DNA of 64,000 nucleotides from the NCBI GenBank assembly GCA_963555775.3, contig CAUVWY020000009.1:1-64000 (forward strand), given 5' to 3'. The DNA comes from JAJEDW01 sp963555775 (GTDB taxonomy: Bacteria; Acidobacteriota; Terriglobia; 20CM-2-55-15). The translations under genes and the position numbers were made by a program. The notes below the pieces were generated by a model. The model was not told the origin of the DNA. It searched no databases and was given only the letters and a program-made list of their open reading frames with translations. Positions 18,585-26,444 of the stretch are shown here, piece after piece (positions within the stretch are counted from its first letter, which is position 1; every line of letters begins with the position of its first letter).

Positions 18585-19588
18585 GGTGTCTGCCTCGCGT
18601 GGCTGCCGCGTTCGTGACGATGGGGCTCACGCTCGCTCTCGGTGTGCCGGCGGTCGCGTTGCAGTCGGCCGAGACCGATGAACCGCTGTCGGAAGAAGCG
18701 CTCGACGATCTCTGGGGTTTCGGCGACGAGGACGGGGATATCGCGATCCCGACCTGGGGAGAGGACATCCGGGAGCAGGCGCCGGATCTCGCCATGTTTG
18801 CGGCTTTCGCCACGCTGACCATGGTGGGCTTCTTCCGCAAGAGCGAAATCCTGAAATGGATCACGATGGGGGCGGCTGTCGTGTATCTGGGTTTTGCTCA
18901 GAGCCAGTTGATTTCCATCGTCAATATATTCGCGTTGACCGAGTGGAACCTGCCGCTGTTCCGGTACAACCTGGTCTGGTATCTGTTTGCGGGCTTCGCG
19001 GTGGTGACGACGGTTCTATGGGGGCGATTGTATTGTGGCCGTGTCTGCGCGTTCGGCGCCATGACCCAGCTTCTCGACAAGGTCGTCCCGTCCCGTCTTC
19101 GCTTCGAAGTGCCGCGACGGATCGAGCAACGGGCCGCGTACATCAAGTACGGTCTGCTCTTTGCCGCAGTCCTCTATTTCGTTCTCACGCGGGACATCTC
19201 GATCTACCGTTACATCGAACCCTTCTGGATGTTCACGCTCCAGGCCTCGACCGGGTTCTGGATCGCGCTGGGCGTCTTGCTGCTCGCGACGATCTTTGTC
19301 CGGAACCTGTACTGTCGTTTTCTCTGCCCGGTCGGCGCCTTCCTTGGACTCCTTTCAAAGCTCACGGTGTTTCGAATCAAGCGCTGGTCCGAGTGCAATT
19401 CGTGCACACTCTGCGAGAAGGCCTGTGAGTGGGGAGCGATTCAAGGGCCGCTGATCGTGGTCAGCGAGTGTGTGCGCTGCGACGACTGCGAGCGCCTCTA
19501 TGCCGACACGCAAAAGTGCCCGCACTGGCTGATCCTCAAGCGGAAGAAGCGAACCGCGGCGCGTCCGGTCCAGGCGCCGTCGAGTTGA
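18581..19588 (+). CDS. NosR/NapH-like membrane polyferredoxin
   Basis: 335 residues, starting at GTG in a four-base overlap with the FMN gene. About five transmembrane helices carry two CxxxCP-type motifs (YCGRVCAFGAM and YCRFLCPVGAF), as in NapH/NosR, followed by ferredoxin-like clusters ECNSCTLCEKAC and ECVRCDDCERLY-x-n-KCPHW. This is the membrane electron conduit that usually serves flavin domains outside the cell. With the two DUF6644-like proteins it could form a quinone-to-periplasm electron route, but the terminal acceptor is not identified. Confidence 0.85.
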   Translation: MRCLPRVAAAFVTMGLTLALGVPAVALQSAETDEPLSEEALDDLWGFGDEDGDIAIPTWGEDIREQAPDLAMFAAFATLTMVGFFRKSEILKWITMGAAVVYLGFAQSQLISIVNIFALTEWNLPLFRYNLVWYLFAGFAVVTTVLWGRLYCGRVCAFGAMTQLLDKVVPSRLRFEVPRRIEQRAAYIKYGLLFAAVLYFVLTRDISIYRYIEPFWMFTLQASTGFWIALGVLLLATIFVRNLYCRFLCPVGAFLGLLSKLTVFRIKRWSECNSCTLCEKACEWGAIQGPLIVVSECVRCDDCERLYADTQKCPHWLILKRKKRTAARPVQAPSS

Positions 19589-19612
19589 ACAACCGCCCCT
19601 TTCGGGCCAGGG

Positions 19613-20101
19613 TCAGTCCTCGGTGCCCGAGTCGAGTATCCTGCATTCGCCGTAATACTGTTCCGGACTCGAAGTGAATCCGGGCAGCGCATAGTCGGTG
19701 TGTTCGTGCCTGGAGTGCATGGCCATCAGCCCGCCCGCGGGTGCTTCCTTTTCAAGCACGGTCGTCACGTACAGGGGGCCGTCGCGGAATGACTGGATGA
19801 AGTTGAGATAGCCGGGCGCGTAGCGGACGATAATGTCGTAGATACCGAAACCGCTCGCCAATTCGGCCGAGGCTTCATCGGCGTTGACGGCCTGAAATTC
19901 CAGCGTCAGATCGGCCGGTTGCAGTTCCGCCTCGGGCGCCGCATCGCCCCAGCCGCCGAGGGACATGAGCGAAAAGGCGCACTCGATATTCGTGACGGTT
20001 TCCAATGTGCGGCCCAGATCCTGGCCAACGGCCGCGCACGGGGCCCAAAGCAAGGCGACCGCCATGGGCGCGACGATCGCGATGATTCTGTGGTTCGACA
20101 T
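19613..20101 (-). CDS. Hypothetical secreted protein
   Basis: 162 residues with a clear signal peptide (IIAIVAPMAVALLWAPCAAVG). The mature part has about 140 residues, is mildly acidic and contains two Cys (ECAF near the start, GECRI near the end) that may form a disulfide. I do not recognise the family. ATG 20101 follows GGGAG with nine-base spacing. It converges with the polyferredoxin gene, with 24 bp between the stop codons. Confidence 0.6.
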   Translation of the reverse strand: MSNHRIIAIVAPMAVALLWAPCAAVGQDLGRTLETVTNIECAFSLMSLGGWGDAAPEAELQPADLTLEFQAVNADEASAELASGFGIYDIIVRYAPGYLNFIQSFRDGPLYVTTVLEKEAPAGGLMAMHSRHEHTDYALPGFTSSPEQYYGECRILDSGTED

Positions 20102-20198
20102 TCCACTCGCTCCCTTGGGATTTTTCTTAGGGTAATGCGTCTCGAGCTTTCATGCGCGTCTTTCTTGTAGTCGGTTCCGGAGATTGACGACATATTTC

Positions 20199-20248
20199 GG
20201 TGAAACGGGGCGGGCCGCCTTCTTCGGCAGGCAGGCGCGATCGTCTCA
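20199..20248 (+). promoter_or_regulatory. Conserved 5' leader element, copy B
   Basis: Closely matches the element at 17978-18026 over about 50 nt (roughly 40 identical by eye). It lies ~40 nt before a small frame with a strong ribosome site at 20277. See copy A for the shared blocks. Confidence 0.4.
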
Positions 20249-20289
20249 AGGCTTCAGGAACGCCGGATCTGTCCTGGGAGGAGAGTCGG

Positions 20290-20469
20290 ATGCGCGAAAG
20301 AAGGCTGTCGGGATTCCTGATCGTGCCCGCCGCAGTGGCGCCGATGGCCGTCATGGCAGCGCCTCTCGAAACCGACGCCGAGCCGCGAGCCGATGTCCTG
20401 ACCGTTCTCGACCAGGTTCTCGTACGGGTCTGCAGAAATCACAGTTCAGAAGAAATCGCTTACGAATAA
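20290..20469 (+). CDS. Small exported protein or truncated gene start
   Basis: 59 residues. GGAGGAG precedes ATG 20290, and the N-terminus is signal-like (RRLSGFLIVPAAVAPMAVMAAP). The rest is short (ADVLTVLDQVLVRVCR) and ends just before the HigBA operator. It may be a real small secreted protein or the 5' remnant of a gene truncated when the toxin module arrived. The strong start and the leader element favour a once-functional gene. Confidence 0.4.
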   Translation: MRERRLSGFLIVPAAVAPMAVMAAPLETDAEPRADVLTVLDQVLVRVCRNHSSEEIAYE

Positions 20470-20471
20470 TG

Positions 20472-20487
20472 TTAACTTTTAAGTTAA
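20472..20487. promoter_or_regulatory. Palindromic operator of the HigBA-SecB module
   Basis: TTAACTT-TT-AAGTTAA is a perfect 7-bp inverted repeat 13 bases before the toxin start. AT-rich palindromes in this position are the usual HigA autoregulation sites; binding here is inferred. Confidence 0.65.
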
Positions 20488-20500
20488 GCTGTGTGCTGAA

Positions 20501-20860
20501 ATGGCCCAACTAGAGAAGCTGTACACGGGCCGACGCCATTCGATTGTGGTTCTCGATGCAGGAAACGTTGAAAAATTCATCCGTAAACTCGAGGGCGACC
20601 AGCAGGCTGAAGTGATTGCGCTCCTTAAATCGTGTGCGGACGATGATCCACCTACTCACAACAAACAATTATGCCGGTCCGTCGGTGACGGACTGTTTGA
20701 GTTGAAGCCCGGCGGAATCAGAATCCTTTTCTTCTGGAACGACGGGGATTTGGTGTTGACGAATGCGTTTCAGAAGGGTCCGACGAAAAGCCAGAACGAA
20801 GCAGTCATGCGCGGAAAGAAATTGAAACGACAATTCATATCGAGCAAAGAACGGAAATAG
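20501..20860 (+). CDS. higB: HigB/RelE-type toxin of a TAC module
   Basis: 119 residues, the size and sequence type of phage Gp49/HigB-like RelE-fold toxins: VEKFIRKLEGDQQAEVIALL, then DGLFELKPGGIRILFFWNDG, then LTNAFQKGPTKSQNEAV. The Arg, Phe and Lys pattern in the GIRILFF and FQKGP strands is typical of mRNA-cleaving toxins of this fold. The antitoxin gene starts two bases after the stop. The order toxin, HTH antitoxin, SecB-like chaperone is that of TAC systems. Transcription is probably repressed by HigA at 20472-20487. Confidence 0.86.
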   Translation: MAQLEKLYTGRRHSIVVLDAGNVEKFIRKLEGDQQAEVIALLKSCADDDPPTHNKQLCRSVGDGLFELKPGGIRILFFWNDGDLVLTNAFQKGPTKSQNEAVMRGKKLKRQFISSKERK

Positions 20861-20862
20861 AA

Positions 20863-21252
20863 ATGAATTTACAAGCATGGTTTGAGAATCAGATCGAGCA
20901 GCACAAAGAGGACCCGGGTTTTCTCGCCCATCAATTGCTGATTCGGGTGACGGAGGAGATTGCGCGCCTGATGGACGCGAAGGGAATCACTCGGACCGAG
21001 TTGGCTCAACGTCTTGGGGTAAAGCCGCCACTCGTGACACGAATACTTCAGGGACAACCCAATATCACGATACTCACGTTGGTGCGATTGGCAGTGGCGC
21101 TCGATGTGGGGATTGGGATCGAGTTTGGGACGACAAGCTGGGAACACGTCGAAGACTCTAACCAAACATGGGAACGCTCCCATTGGATACCCCAGGCAAC
21201 TACGGCCGGAAAACTCGGAGCCAATGTCTATAATTTCCCATCTGCAGCTTGA
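20863..21252 (+). CDS. higA: HigA antitoxin with C-terminal chaperone-addiction-like tail
   Basis: 129 residues. An XRE helix-turn-helix spans about residues 42-75 (GITRTELAQRLGVKPPLVTR, ILQGQPNITILTLVRLAVAL). Some 40 residues follow the HTH, with aromatic residues (SWEHVEDSNQTWERSHWIP, ANVYNF). In known TAC antitoxins such a tail is the chaperone-addiction domain that SecB must bind to keep the antitoxin folded; that role is inferred here. The 3' end overlaps the SecB-like gene by 29 bases. Confidence 0.86.
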   Translation: MNLQAWFENQIEQHKEDPGFLAHQLLIRVTEEIARLMDAKGITRTELAQRLGVKPPLVTRILQGQPNITILTLVRLAVALDVGIGIEFGTTSWEHVEDSNQTWERSHWIPQATTAGKLGANVYNFPSAA

Positions 21253-21718
21253 TCGTTTCAGGCTTCTGGAACTGGTAATCGAGTCGGATCCAAACCTCGA
21301 TTACGATTTGCCGGAGGGAGAGTACGACCTCGACAAGGTCGAGTTCGATTTCTTGTCACGAAAGGACGATCCCGCATTGACCCGATTTCTGCTGGATGTC
21401 GAGGCTCGTCCAACAAAGGGTAACTGTGCCTACAGGCGGATCAAGGTCAAAGTAGAAGGAATATTCAAATTGGATGACCAGGCATCGGAAGAAGTTAAAA
21501 ACATTCTTCCGATGGCCCCGCTCTCCATTCTTTACGGCATGGCCCGAGGAATTGTAGCCAATGCCAGTTCGCTTGGCCCACGTCCCTACCTCTTACCCTC
21601 GGTCAATTTCTTCGAAGTGGTCAAACAGAAAGTGGATGCCGACGTGGTTGAAGGAGAAACGAAGACCGCTCGAACGGCAAAGAAGAAAAGGCCATCCAGG
21701 AAAAAGACCGGAAAGTAA
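21224..21718 (+). CDS. SecB-like chaperone of the toxin-antitoxin-chaperone module
   Basis: 164 residues, close to SecB length. The C-terminal region (NILPMAPLSILYGMARGIVA, then LLPSVNFFEVVKQK) matches the SecB pattern of Pro-x-LLYPYAR...APVNF, and the N-terminal half is beta-rich with FLLDVEARPTKGNC. The basic tail (TAKKKRPSRKKTGK) is unlike housekeeping SecB. Start 21224 lies inside the higA end, so the two are translationally coupled. The expected role is to protect HigA from aggregation and proteolysis so that it neutralises HigB. Confidence 0.82.
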   Translation: MSIISHLQLDRFRLLELVIESDPNLDYDLPEGEYDLDKVEFDFLSRKDDPALTRFLLDVEARPTKGNCAYRRIKVKVEGIFKLDDQASEEVKNILPMAPLSILYGMARGIVANASSLGPRPYLLPSVNFFEVVKQKVDADVVEGETKTARTAKKKRPSRKKTGK

Positions 21719-21816
21719 CGGCTGTATCTGACGCTTCTTCAAAACGAACGAGGAATAACGGCTCCAGATCCAACACTTCCGCTCCGTCGGCCGGTTTCCG
21801 GGTCACGGACGAGGCT

Positions 21817-22050
21817 TCACGAAATCTCGATCCGCTCTGAAGCGTTGATGAACAACACATCGGCGAGTTCGTCATGTCCTTCGAGGACCGGCGCCAGGCC
21901 CGACAGGATGGTCTCGCGGGTGATTCCCATAATGACAAGGTCCGCTTCGGACGATTGCGTTGCCACGAAGCGTTCGAACGAGGATTCATCGTCATCGAAG
22001 ATTGTCGTCACGTTCTGGCTGGAGATGGGCAACCGGATTGGCGCCGACAT
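21817..22050 (-). pseudogene. C-terminal remnant of a transporter or USP-like protein
   Basis: 77 codons ending ...SEADLVIMGITRETILSGLAPVLEGHDELADVLFINASERIEIS, split here as SEADLVIMGITRETIL and the rest. This resembles the cytoplasmic tail of large amino-acid or cation-chloride permeases, where an ADLV-x-MG motif is common. No upstream transporter domain is present. It is a leftover fragment between the TAC module and another remnant; the family call is tentative. Confidence 0.4.
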
Positions 22051-22091
22051 ACGCGATGAGGAGTTGTCAGGTATACAGGTACCGAAACGAT

Positions 22092-22280
22092 CGCCTTCCA
22101 GTTAAATCTGAAATTCGATTCTCCGCGTCGTCCACGAGGCTATTGGACAGACCCTTCAGCAGCAGTCATGTCAATCAAATTCTGGCATCCTTGTCGGCGG
22201 CTGGGCTTGTCTACAAGAATCGTCACGGCAAATACTCGTTCTCCGTGCCTCTACTGGCACGATTCATACGGAGGCAATAG
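22092..22280 (+). pseudogene. C-terminal remnant of an AAA-type ATPase
   Basis: The frame ending at 22280 encodes SSSHVNQILASLSAAGLVYK followed by NRHGKYSFSVPLLARFIRRQ, typical of the winged-helix tail of bacterial AAA ATPases with a regulatory helix-turn-helix. No Walker motifs are present upstream, so the gene has been truncated. It adjoins another remnant on the opposite strand, marking this as a recombination scar. Confidence 0.5.
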
Positions 22281-22316
22281 CCGCTCAAATCATCCTGAGC
22301 GGGCGACAAGACTCGC

Positions 22317-22613
22317 ATGATTCTTGAAATCGCCATCTTGAAAGTCATCGAAGGACGGGAAGCCGAATTCGAGCGGGCATTCGATGAAGCAAGGGGGATC
22401 GTTTCCGCGGTTCCGGGTTTCGCGGGACTCGAATTGCAGAAGTGCATCGAGCGACCGAACGAATATGCTCTGCTGATCCGTTGGGAGACCCTTAGGGATC
22501 ACACGGAAGGGTTTCGAAAATCGGCGGCGTACGAACGGTGGAAAAAGCTGCTCCACCACTGCTATGACCCGTTCCCGACTGTCGCCCACTACGTCCGTGT
22601 CGCCGAGGCCTGA
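22317..22613 (+). CDS. Antibiotic-biosynthesis-monooxygenase (ABM) domain protein
   Basis: 98 residues, a single ferredoxin-like ABM domain: MILEIAILKVIEGREAEFER, VPGFAGLELQKCIERPNEYA, LLIRWETLRDHTEGFRKS, YERWKKLLHHCYDPFPTVAH. Members are small dimeric proteins, some of them quinone or heme monooxygenases. The His pair in KLLHHCYDP is common in the family. No ribosome site is obvious before ATG 22317. It stands alone. Confidence 0.8.
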   Translation: MILEIAILKVIEGREAEFERAFDEARGIVSAVPGFAGLELQKCIERPNEYALLIRWETLRDHTEGFRKSAAYERWKKLLHHCYDPFPTVAHYVRVAEA

Positions 22614-22730
22614 CCCCAGGCTATAAGGAAGCGGCGGGAACACGCGTCCAACCTGCCGTCGTTTCATGCGCCCGCGGTGCGGATCGGAGGTGATGGTCCC
22701 GCGAAAAAAAACGCTAACTCACGGTGTTCG

Positions 22731-23225
22731 TTATTCCTGTCCGGCGACCAATGCGGGGACGGTTTGTTCCAGGGCGCCGTGGAACATGCGGATCATCCAG
22801 TTTCCGTCAACCTGCTGCAACACGACGCTTGCCGTTCCCGTCAGCGTCGCGGGCTGGCCCTCGTATTCCTCGTCGAGTTCGTAGTTGAACGAAACCCATC
22901 CGGTGTCGTTCCAGACATCGCCGCGCATGCCCGAGATTTCGAGCTGTTTCGGGGAATCGCCTGAAGTGATCATGCCAATCCAAATGGTCGCCGGCAGCGC
23001 ATGCCCGTCTTCATCGAGGTAGACGGCGCCGTCGGCCGTCATGCCCGTGAGACCGTCCGCGTCCTGATTGTTGACGAGCTCGACGATGCTGTTTGCGACG
23101 TCCTGCATCGCCTGCGGCGGTGGAGGCGCCGCGCCCCGCCCGCCCCTTCCTCTTTGGGCGAGAACAGGCAGGCTTGCCAGCAATACCAACGCGATCACAA
23201 CGGATACTGATTTGAGTCTTTTCAT
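22731..23225 (-). CDS. Secreted NTF2-like (SnoaL/DUF4440-type) protein
   Basis: 164 residues. The signal peptide (SVVIALVLLASLPVLAQ) begins at ATG 23225, preceded by AAGGA. After a Gly/Arg/Pro linker (RGRGGRGAAPPPPQ) comes an NTF2-like cone fold: DVANSIVELVNNQDADGLTG, MTADGAVYLDEDGHALPATI, then strands WVSFNYELDEEYEGQPATLT and VDGNWMIRMFHGAL. Enzymatic function cannot be assigned. The same GRGGRG-type linker appears in the esterase at 54920 and the tannase-like protein at 53133. Confidence 0.72.
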   Translation of the reverse strand: MKRLKSVSVVIALVLLASLPVLAQRGRGGRGAAPPPPQAMQDVANSIVELVNNQDADGLTGMTADGAVYLDEDGHALPATIWIGMITSGDSPKQLEISGMRGDVWNDTGWVSFNYELDEEYEGQPATLTGTASVVLQQVDGNWMIRMFHGALEQTVPALVAGQE

Positions 23226-23469
23226 GGGGTTCCTTGTGGGGAACTCGTTCGTTCCCTGAAATACGTTTCCGGGATTCTCTGGACGGAGTTTTATTGCGCT
23301 TCTCTCCTGGGTTGAAACTCGACACCCCGGCGCCGATTCGATACACGAACAGTATGATGATCGAGAGTCGAATCCACAAGCCGGCGTTGGATCGCGAGTC
23401 GAACGACAGCCACTGCTGAAAGGCCATGAAGTATTCCTGCAGCATCGTTGGCACACAGGGGATGCCGTC

Positions 23470-23497
23470 TTGAGCCGGAGCGCTTGACAGTTATAAT
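23470..23497 (+). promoter_or_regulatory. Probable sigma-70 promoter, leaderless start of ggt
   Basis: TTGAGC at 23470, 16-bp spacer, consensus TATAAT at 23492-23497, and ATG only ten bases further on at 23507. No ribosome-binding sequence precedes the ATG, so transcription probably begins at or within a few bases of the start codon. Confidence 0.45.
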
Positions 23498-23506
23498 CTT
23501 GCCACT

Positions 23507-25234
23507 ATGCCTGAACACCTTCTGTCCTTCCGGTACCGCTTTCTGACGGCCATCTCGCTCGGGATACTCTTGGTTTCCTGTGCGTCGCCCGAGGTGATTG
23601 TATCGACCGACGGCGGTGAGCCTTTGGAGTCGTTCCAAAACGGGCTTGTCGTCTCCGTCGATCCGATCGCCTCCGAAGTCGGTCTGGAGATTCTCAGGAC
23701 GGGGGGCAACGCCGTCGATGCGGCCATCGCGACGGGGTTCGCGCTGGCGGTGACGCACCCTTCGGCGGGAAACATCGGCGGGGGCGGATTCATGATGGTT
23801 CGCTTGGCGGACACCGGCGAGGTTCATGCGGTGGATTACCGCGAGAGGGCCCCCGCCGCGTCCACGCCGACGATGTTTCTGGGCAGCGACGGGGAGGTCG
23901 ACCGGGAGAAGTCGGGAGTCGGTTACCTGGTCATCGGCGTTCCGGGTACCGTTCGCGGGTTCTGGGAGGCCAGCCAACGGTTCGGCACGATGGAATGGAC
24001 CGAGTTGGTCGAGCCGGCGGTGAGGCTGGCCCGCGACGGATTCGTCGTGGACGAGTACCTGTCCGAATCCCTCAAGGGGCAGGGAAGCAACATGGAGCGT
24101 TTCCCTGAATTCGGACTGGCGTACCGCCGGGAAGACGGTTCCCATTACGAGCCGGGCGAGACGATGGTCCTTCCCGATCTGGCATGGACCCTCGAACAGG
24201 TGCGGGACAACGGCGCCGACGGGTTCTACCGTGGCGAAGTCGCCGAACGGTTAGTCGAGGATTTGCAGGCGAACGGGGGCATCCTCACCCTGGATGACCT
24301 TACCGCCTACACCGCGCCGGGACGCGAACCGATTCACGGGACCTACAGGGGGTACGACGTCTACGGCATGCCTCCGCCGAGTTCCGGCGGAACGACCGTC
24401 GTCCAGATCCTCAACGTGCTCGAAAACTTCGACCTCGGCGGCAGGGAGCGCCGTTCCGCCGGGACAATCCACCTGCTGGCCGAAGCGATGCGGATCGGGT
24501 TCTATAACCGGGCGAAATACCTAGGCGACACGGACTATGTGGACGTCGATCTGTCCCGCCTGACCTCCAAGGAGTTCGTTGAACCCTTCCATTCACGAAT
24601 CGACATGGAAGCGGCCTTGGCCAGCATCGAATTGGGCGCGGACATCGTGACGCGCGGCGAGGGCCCCGAAACGACCCATTTTTCGGTCGTCGATGGGGCG
24701 GGGAACATGGTTGCCAACACCTACACGATCGAGGAGAGCTACGGATCGCGAGTCGTTGCGAAGGGGACCGGGTTTCTGCTGAACAACGAGATGCACGACT
24801 TCAATATGAACCCGGGGGTGACCGGCACGAACGGCATGATCGGAACTTCGCCCAACCTCATCGCACCGGGGAAACGGATGCTCAGTTCGATGTCGCCGAC
24901 GCTGGTGCTGCGGGAGGGTCGTCCGTTCCTGATGACCGGAAGCCCGGGAGGACGAACGATCATCAACACGGTCCTGCAGGTGATCGTCAACGCGATCGAC
25001 TTCGGGATGGACGTTCAGGCGGCCGTCGATGAACCCCGGATTCACCACCAGTGGATGCCCGATCGCGTGGACCTGGAAGACGCCCTCGGCGCGCTCGAAG
25101 CCGATGTCGAGAAGCGCGGGCACACGACCGGGCTGGTGCGGCGTCAGGGAGACGCGCATTCGATCATGGTCGTCGATGGCCGGTTTTACGCTGGAGTCGA
25201 CCGGAGGCAACGAGGAGGGGCGGCCGGTTATTAG
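23507..25234 (+). CDS. ggt: Gamma-glutamyltransferase lipoprotein
   Basis: 575 residues. The N-terminus ends in a lipobox (LVSCAS), so the enzyme is probably membrane-anchored outside the cytoplasm. Gamma-glutamyltransferase motifs are clear: LRTGGNAVDAAIATGFALAV, THPSAGNIGGGGFMMVRL, the autoprocessing nucleophile Thr in GPETTHFSVVDGAGNMVANT, and the C-terminal SMSPTLVL with GSPGGRTI. It cleaves gamma-glutamyl bonds of glutathione and related peptides. The length is normal and the frame intact. A leaderless promoter is likely. Confidence 0.94.
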   Translation: MPEHLLSFRYRFLTAISLGILLVSCASPEVIVSTDGGEPLESFQNGLVVSVDPIASEVGLEILRTGGNAVDAAIATGFALAVTHPSAGNIGGGGFMMVRLADTGEVHAVDYRERAPAASTPTMFLGSDGEVDREKSGVGYLVIGVPGTVRGFWEASQRFGTMEWTELVEPAVRLARDGFVVDEYLSESLKGQGSNMERFPEFGLAYRREDGSHYEPGETMVLPDLAWTLEQVRDNGADGFYRGEVAERLVEDLQANGGILTLDDLTAYTAPGREPIHGTYRGYDVYGMPPPSSGGTTVVQILNVLENFDLGGRERRSAGTIHLLAEAMRIGFYNRAKYLGDTDYVDVDLSRLTSKEFVEPFHSRIDMEAALASIELGADIVTRGEGPETTHFSVVDGAGNMVANTYTIEESYGSRVVAKGTGFLLNNEMHDFNMNPGVTGTNGMIGTSPNLIAPGKRMLSSMSPTLVLREGRPFLMTGSPGGRTIINTVLQVIVNAIDFGMDVQAAVDEPRIHHQWMPDRVDLEDALGALEADVEKRGHTTGLVRRQGDAHSIMVVDGRFYAGVDRRQRGGAAGY

Positions 25235-25259
25235 GCGGGGAATGCGCCCGGCTCGCAAC

Positions 25260-25288
25260 GGCGCGTTCCTCGCGCCGGTATACGCGCC
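25260..25288. repeat. GC-rich palindromic dispersed repeat (short copy)
   Basis: GGCGCGTTCCTCGCGCCGGT, the reverse complement of the core unit at 49151 and 10530, just downstream of ggt. Confidence 0.6.
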
Positions 25289-25445
25289 AGAAGAGATGCC
25301 CCGCGTTCCGTCAGTTTGCTTGTAGCATGTTTACGACGGGACCGGCCGAGATGACATGGTGTCACGACCGCGGCCGACGTTGCTGGCCGTCGGCACGACC
25401 CGATGAACGAGATCGAGGCGCCTGGATGGAGCCTGGAGTATTGTC

Positions 25446-26444
25446 ATGACGATGAAATTTCGACTGCCTTGTTTTCTGATTCCCTTCGCCCTGACGGTTG
25501 CCGCAGCCCAGGTTTTCGGCGCCGCCCAACCTCCCCCGTGCGAGGATAAATCCATCGTTGCCAGCGCAGTGCGCACAGCGGAGGATGTCCAGACGCTGGT
25601 TCAATGCGCCTACGAGCACGTGCAGGAGGTGGGGTTTGCCGAGGCCCGGCGAGCTTTCAACGAGGATGCGCGTTGGAAAACCGACTCGATCTACATCTTC
25701 GTCTCCGGTGCGGTCCCGATGAGCGATCGGGCCCAACTCTTCGTCTTCCCACCGAACCGGCCGATGGAAGGATCTTCGTTGGGACTGGTGATCGACGCCT
25801 TCGGCAACGACTACTACAAGGAACAGCATCGCATCGTGAGCAACTTCGGCGAGGGCTGGGTCTACTACTCGTTCACCAATACAGCGACGGGCCGGGATGA
25901 GCCGAAGGTGTCCTACATCAAGGGCATCGACTGGGATGGAAACCCCGCCGCGATCGGTGCGGGAGTCCACCGCCGCGACATCCCCGGCACATGCGCCGCC
26001 GAAGATGTCCACGCCATGGGGCTCGAGGCCGAGCCCTCCAACCACAGGCTGCAGGAGTTTGTCCGTTGCGCCGCGATGGAGATTGAATCGAAGGGGTACT
26101 TCGCCTCCCAGGCGCTGTCCACGGATTCGCGGTGGACGAACAACTCGATCTACGTGTTCGGCCTGGACATGTACGGCAACACGCTGTTCAGCGGCGATCC
26201 CTACAGCCGGTGGTTCGGCGTCTTTTCTCGAGCTTCCGAGTTGAACGCCCGTCTGGACGGACCCTTTGCCGGCCGGGATGTCATCGGAGTCGGTGACGCG
26301 TTCGGCGAAACCTTCCTGTACTACTCGACGCTCAATCCCGCCACCGGGAAGTCGGAGCGCAAGGCGACCTTCGTCAAGAGGGTGGTGACCTACGGTCTGC
26401 CCATCCTGGTCGGCGCGGGCTACTATCTGGACAAGGGTCCATGA
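25446..26444 (+). CDS. Secreted protein with two Cache-type sensor domains
   Basis: 332 residues with a signal peptide (CFLIPFALTVAAAQVFG). There are two tandem copies of one domain: AYEHVQEVGFAEARRAFNED, WKTDSIYIFV, LVIDAFGNDYYKEQ and VYYSFTNTATGRDEPK in the first; AAMEIESKGYFASQAL, WTNNSIYVFGLDMYGN and YYSTLNPATGKSERKATFVK in the second. This is the single-Cache (sCache_2) pattern. No transmembrane output domain is present, so it is a soluble binding protein or a co-sensor. ATG 25446 has GGAG upstream. Its stop overlaps the methyltransferase start (ATGA). Confidence 0.78.
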   Translation: MTMKFRLPCFLIPFALTVAAAQVFGAAQPPPCEDKSIVASAVRTAEDVQTLVQCAYEHVQEVGFAEARRAFNEDARWKTDSIYIFVSGAVPMSDRAQLFVFPPNRPMEGSSLGLVIDAFGNDYYKEQHRIVSNFGEGWVYYSFTNTATGRDEPKVSYIKGIDWDGNPAAIGAGVHRRDIPGTCAAEDVHAMGLEAEPSNHRLQEFVRCAAMEIESKGYFASQALSTDSRWTNNSIYVFGLDMYGNTLFSGDPYSRWFGVFSRASELNARLDGPFAGRDVIGVGDAFGETFLYYSTLNPATGKSERKATFVKRVVTYGLPILVGAGYYLDKGP

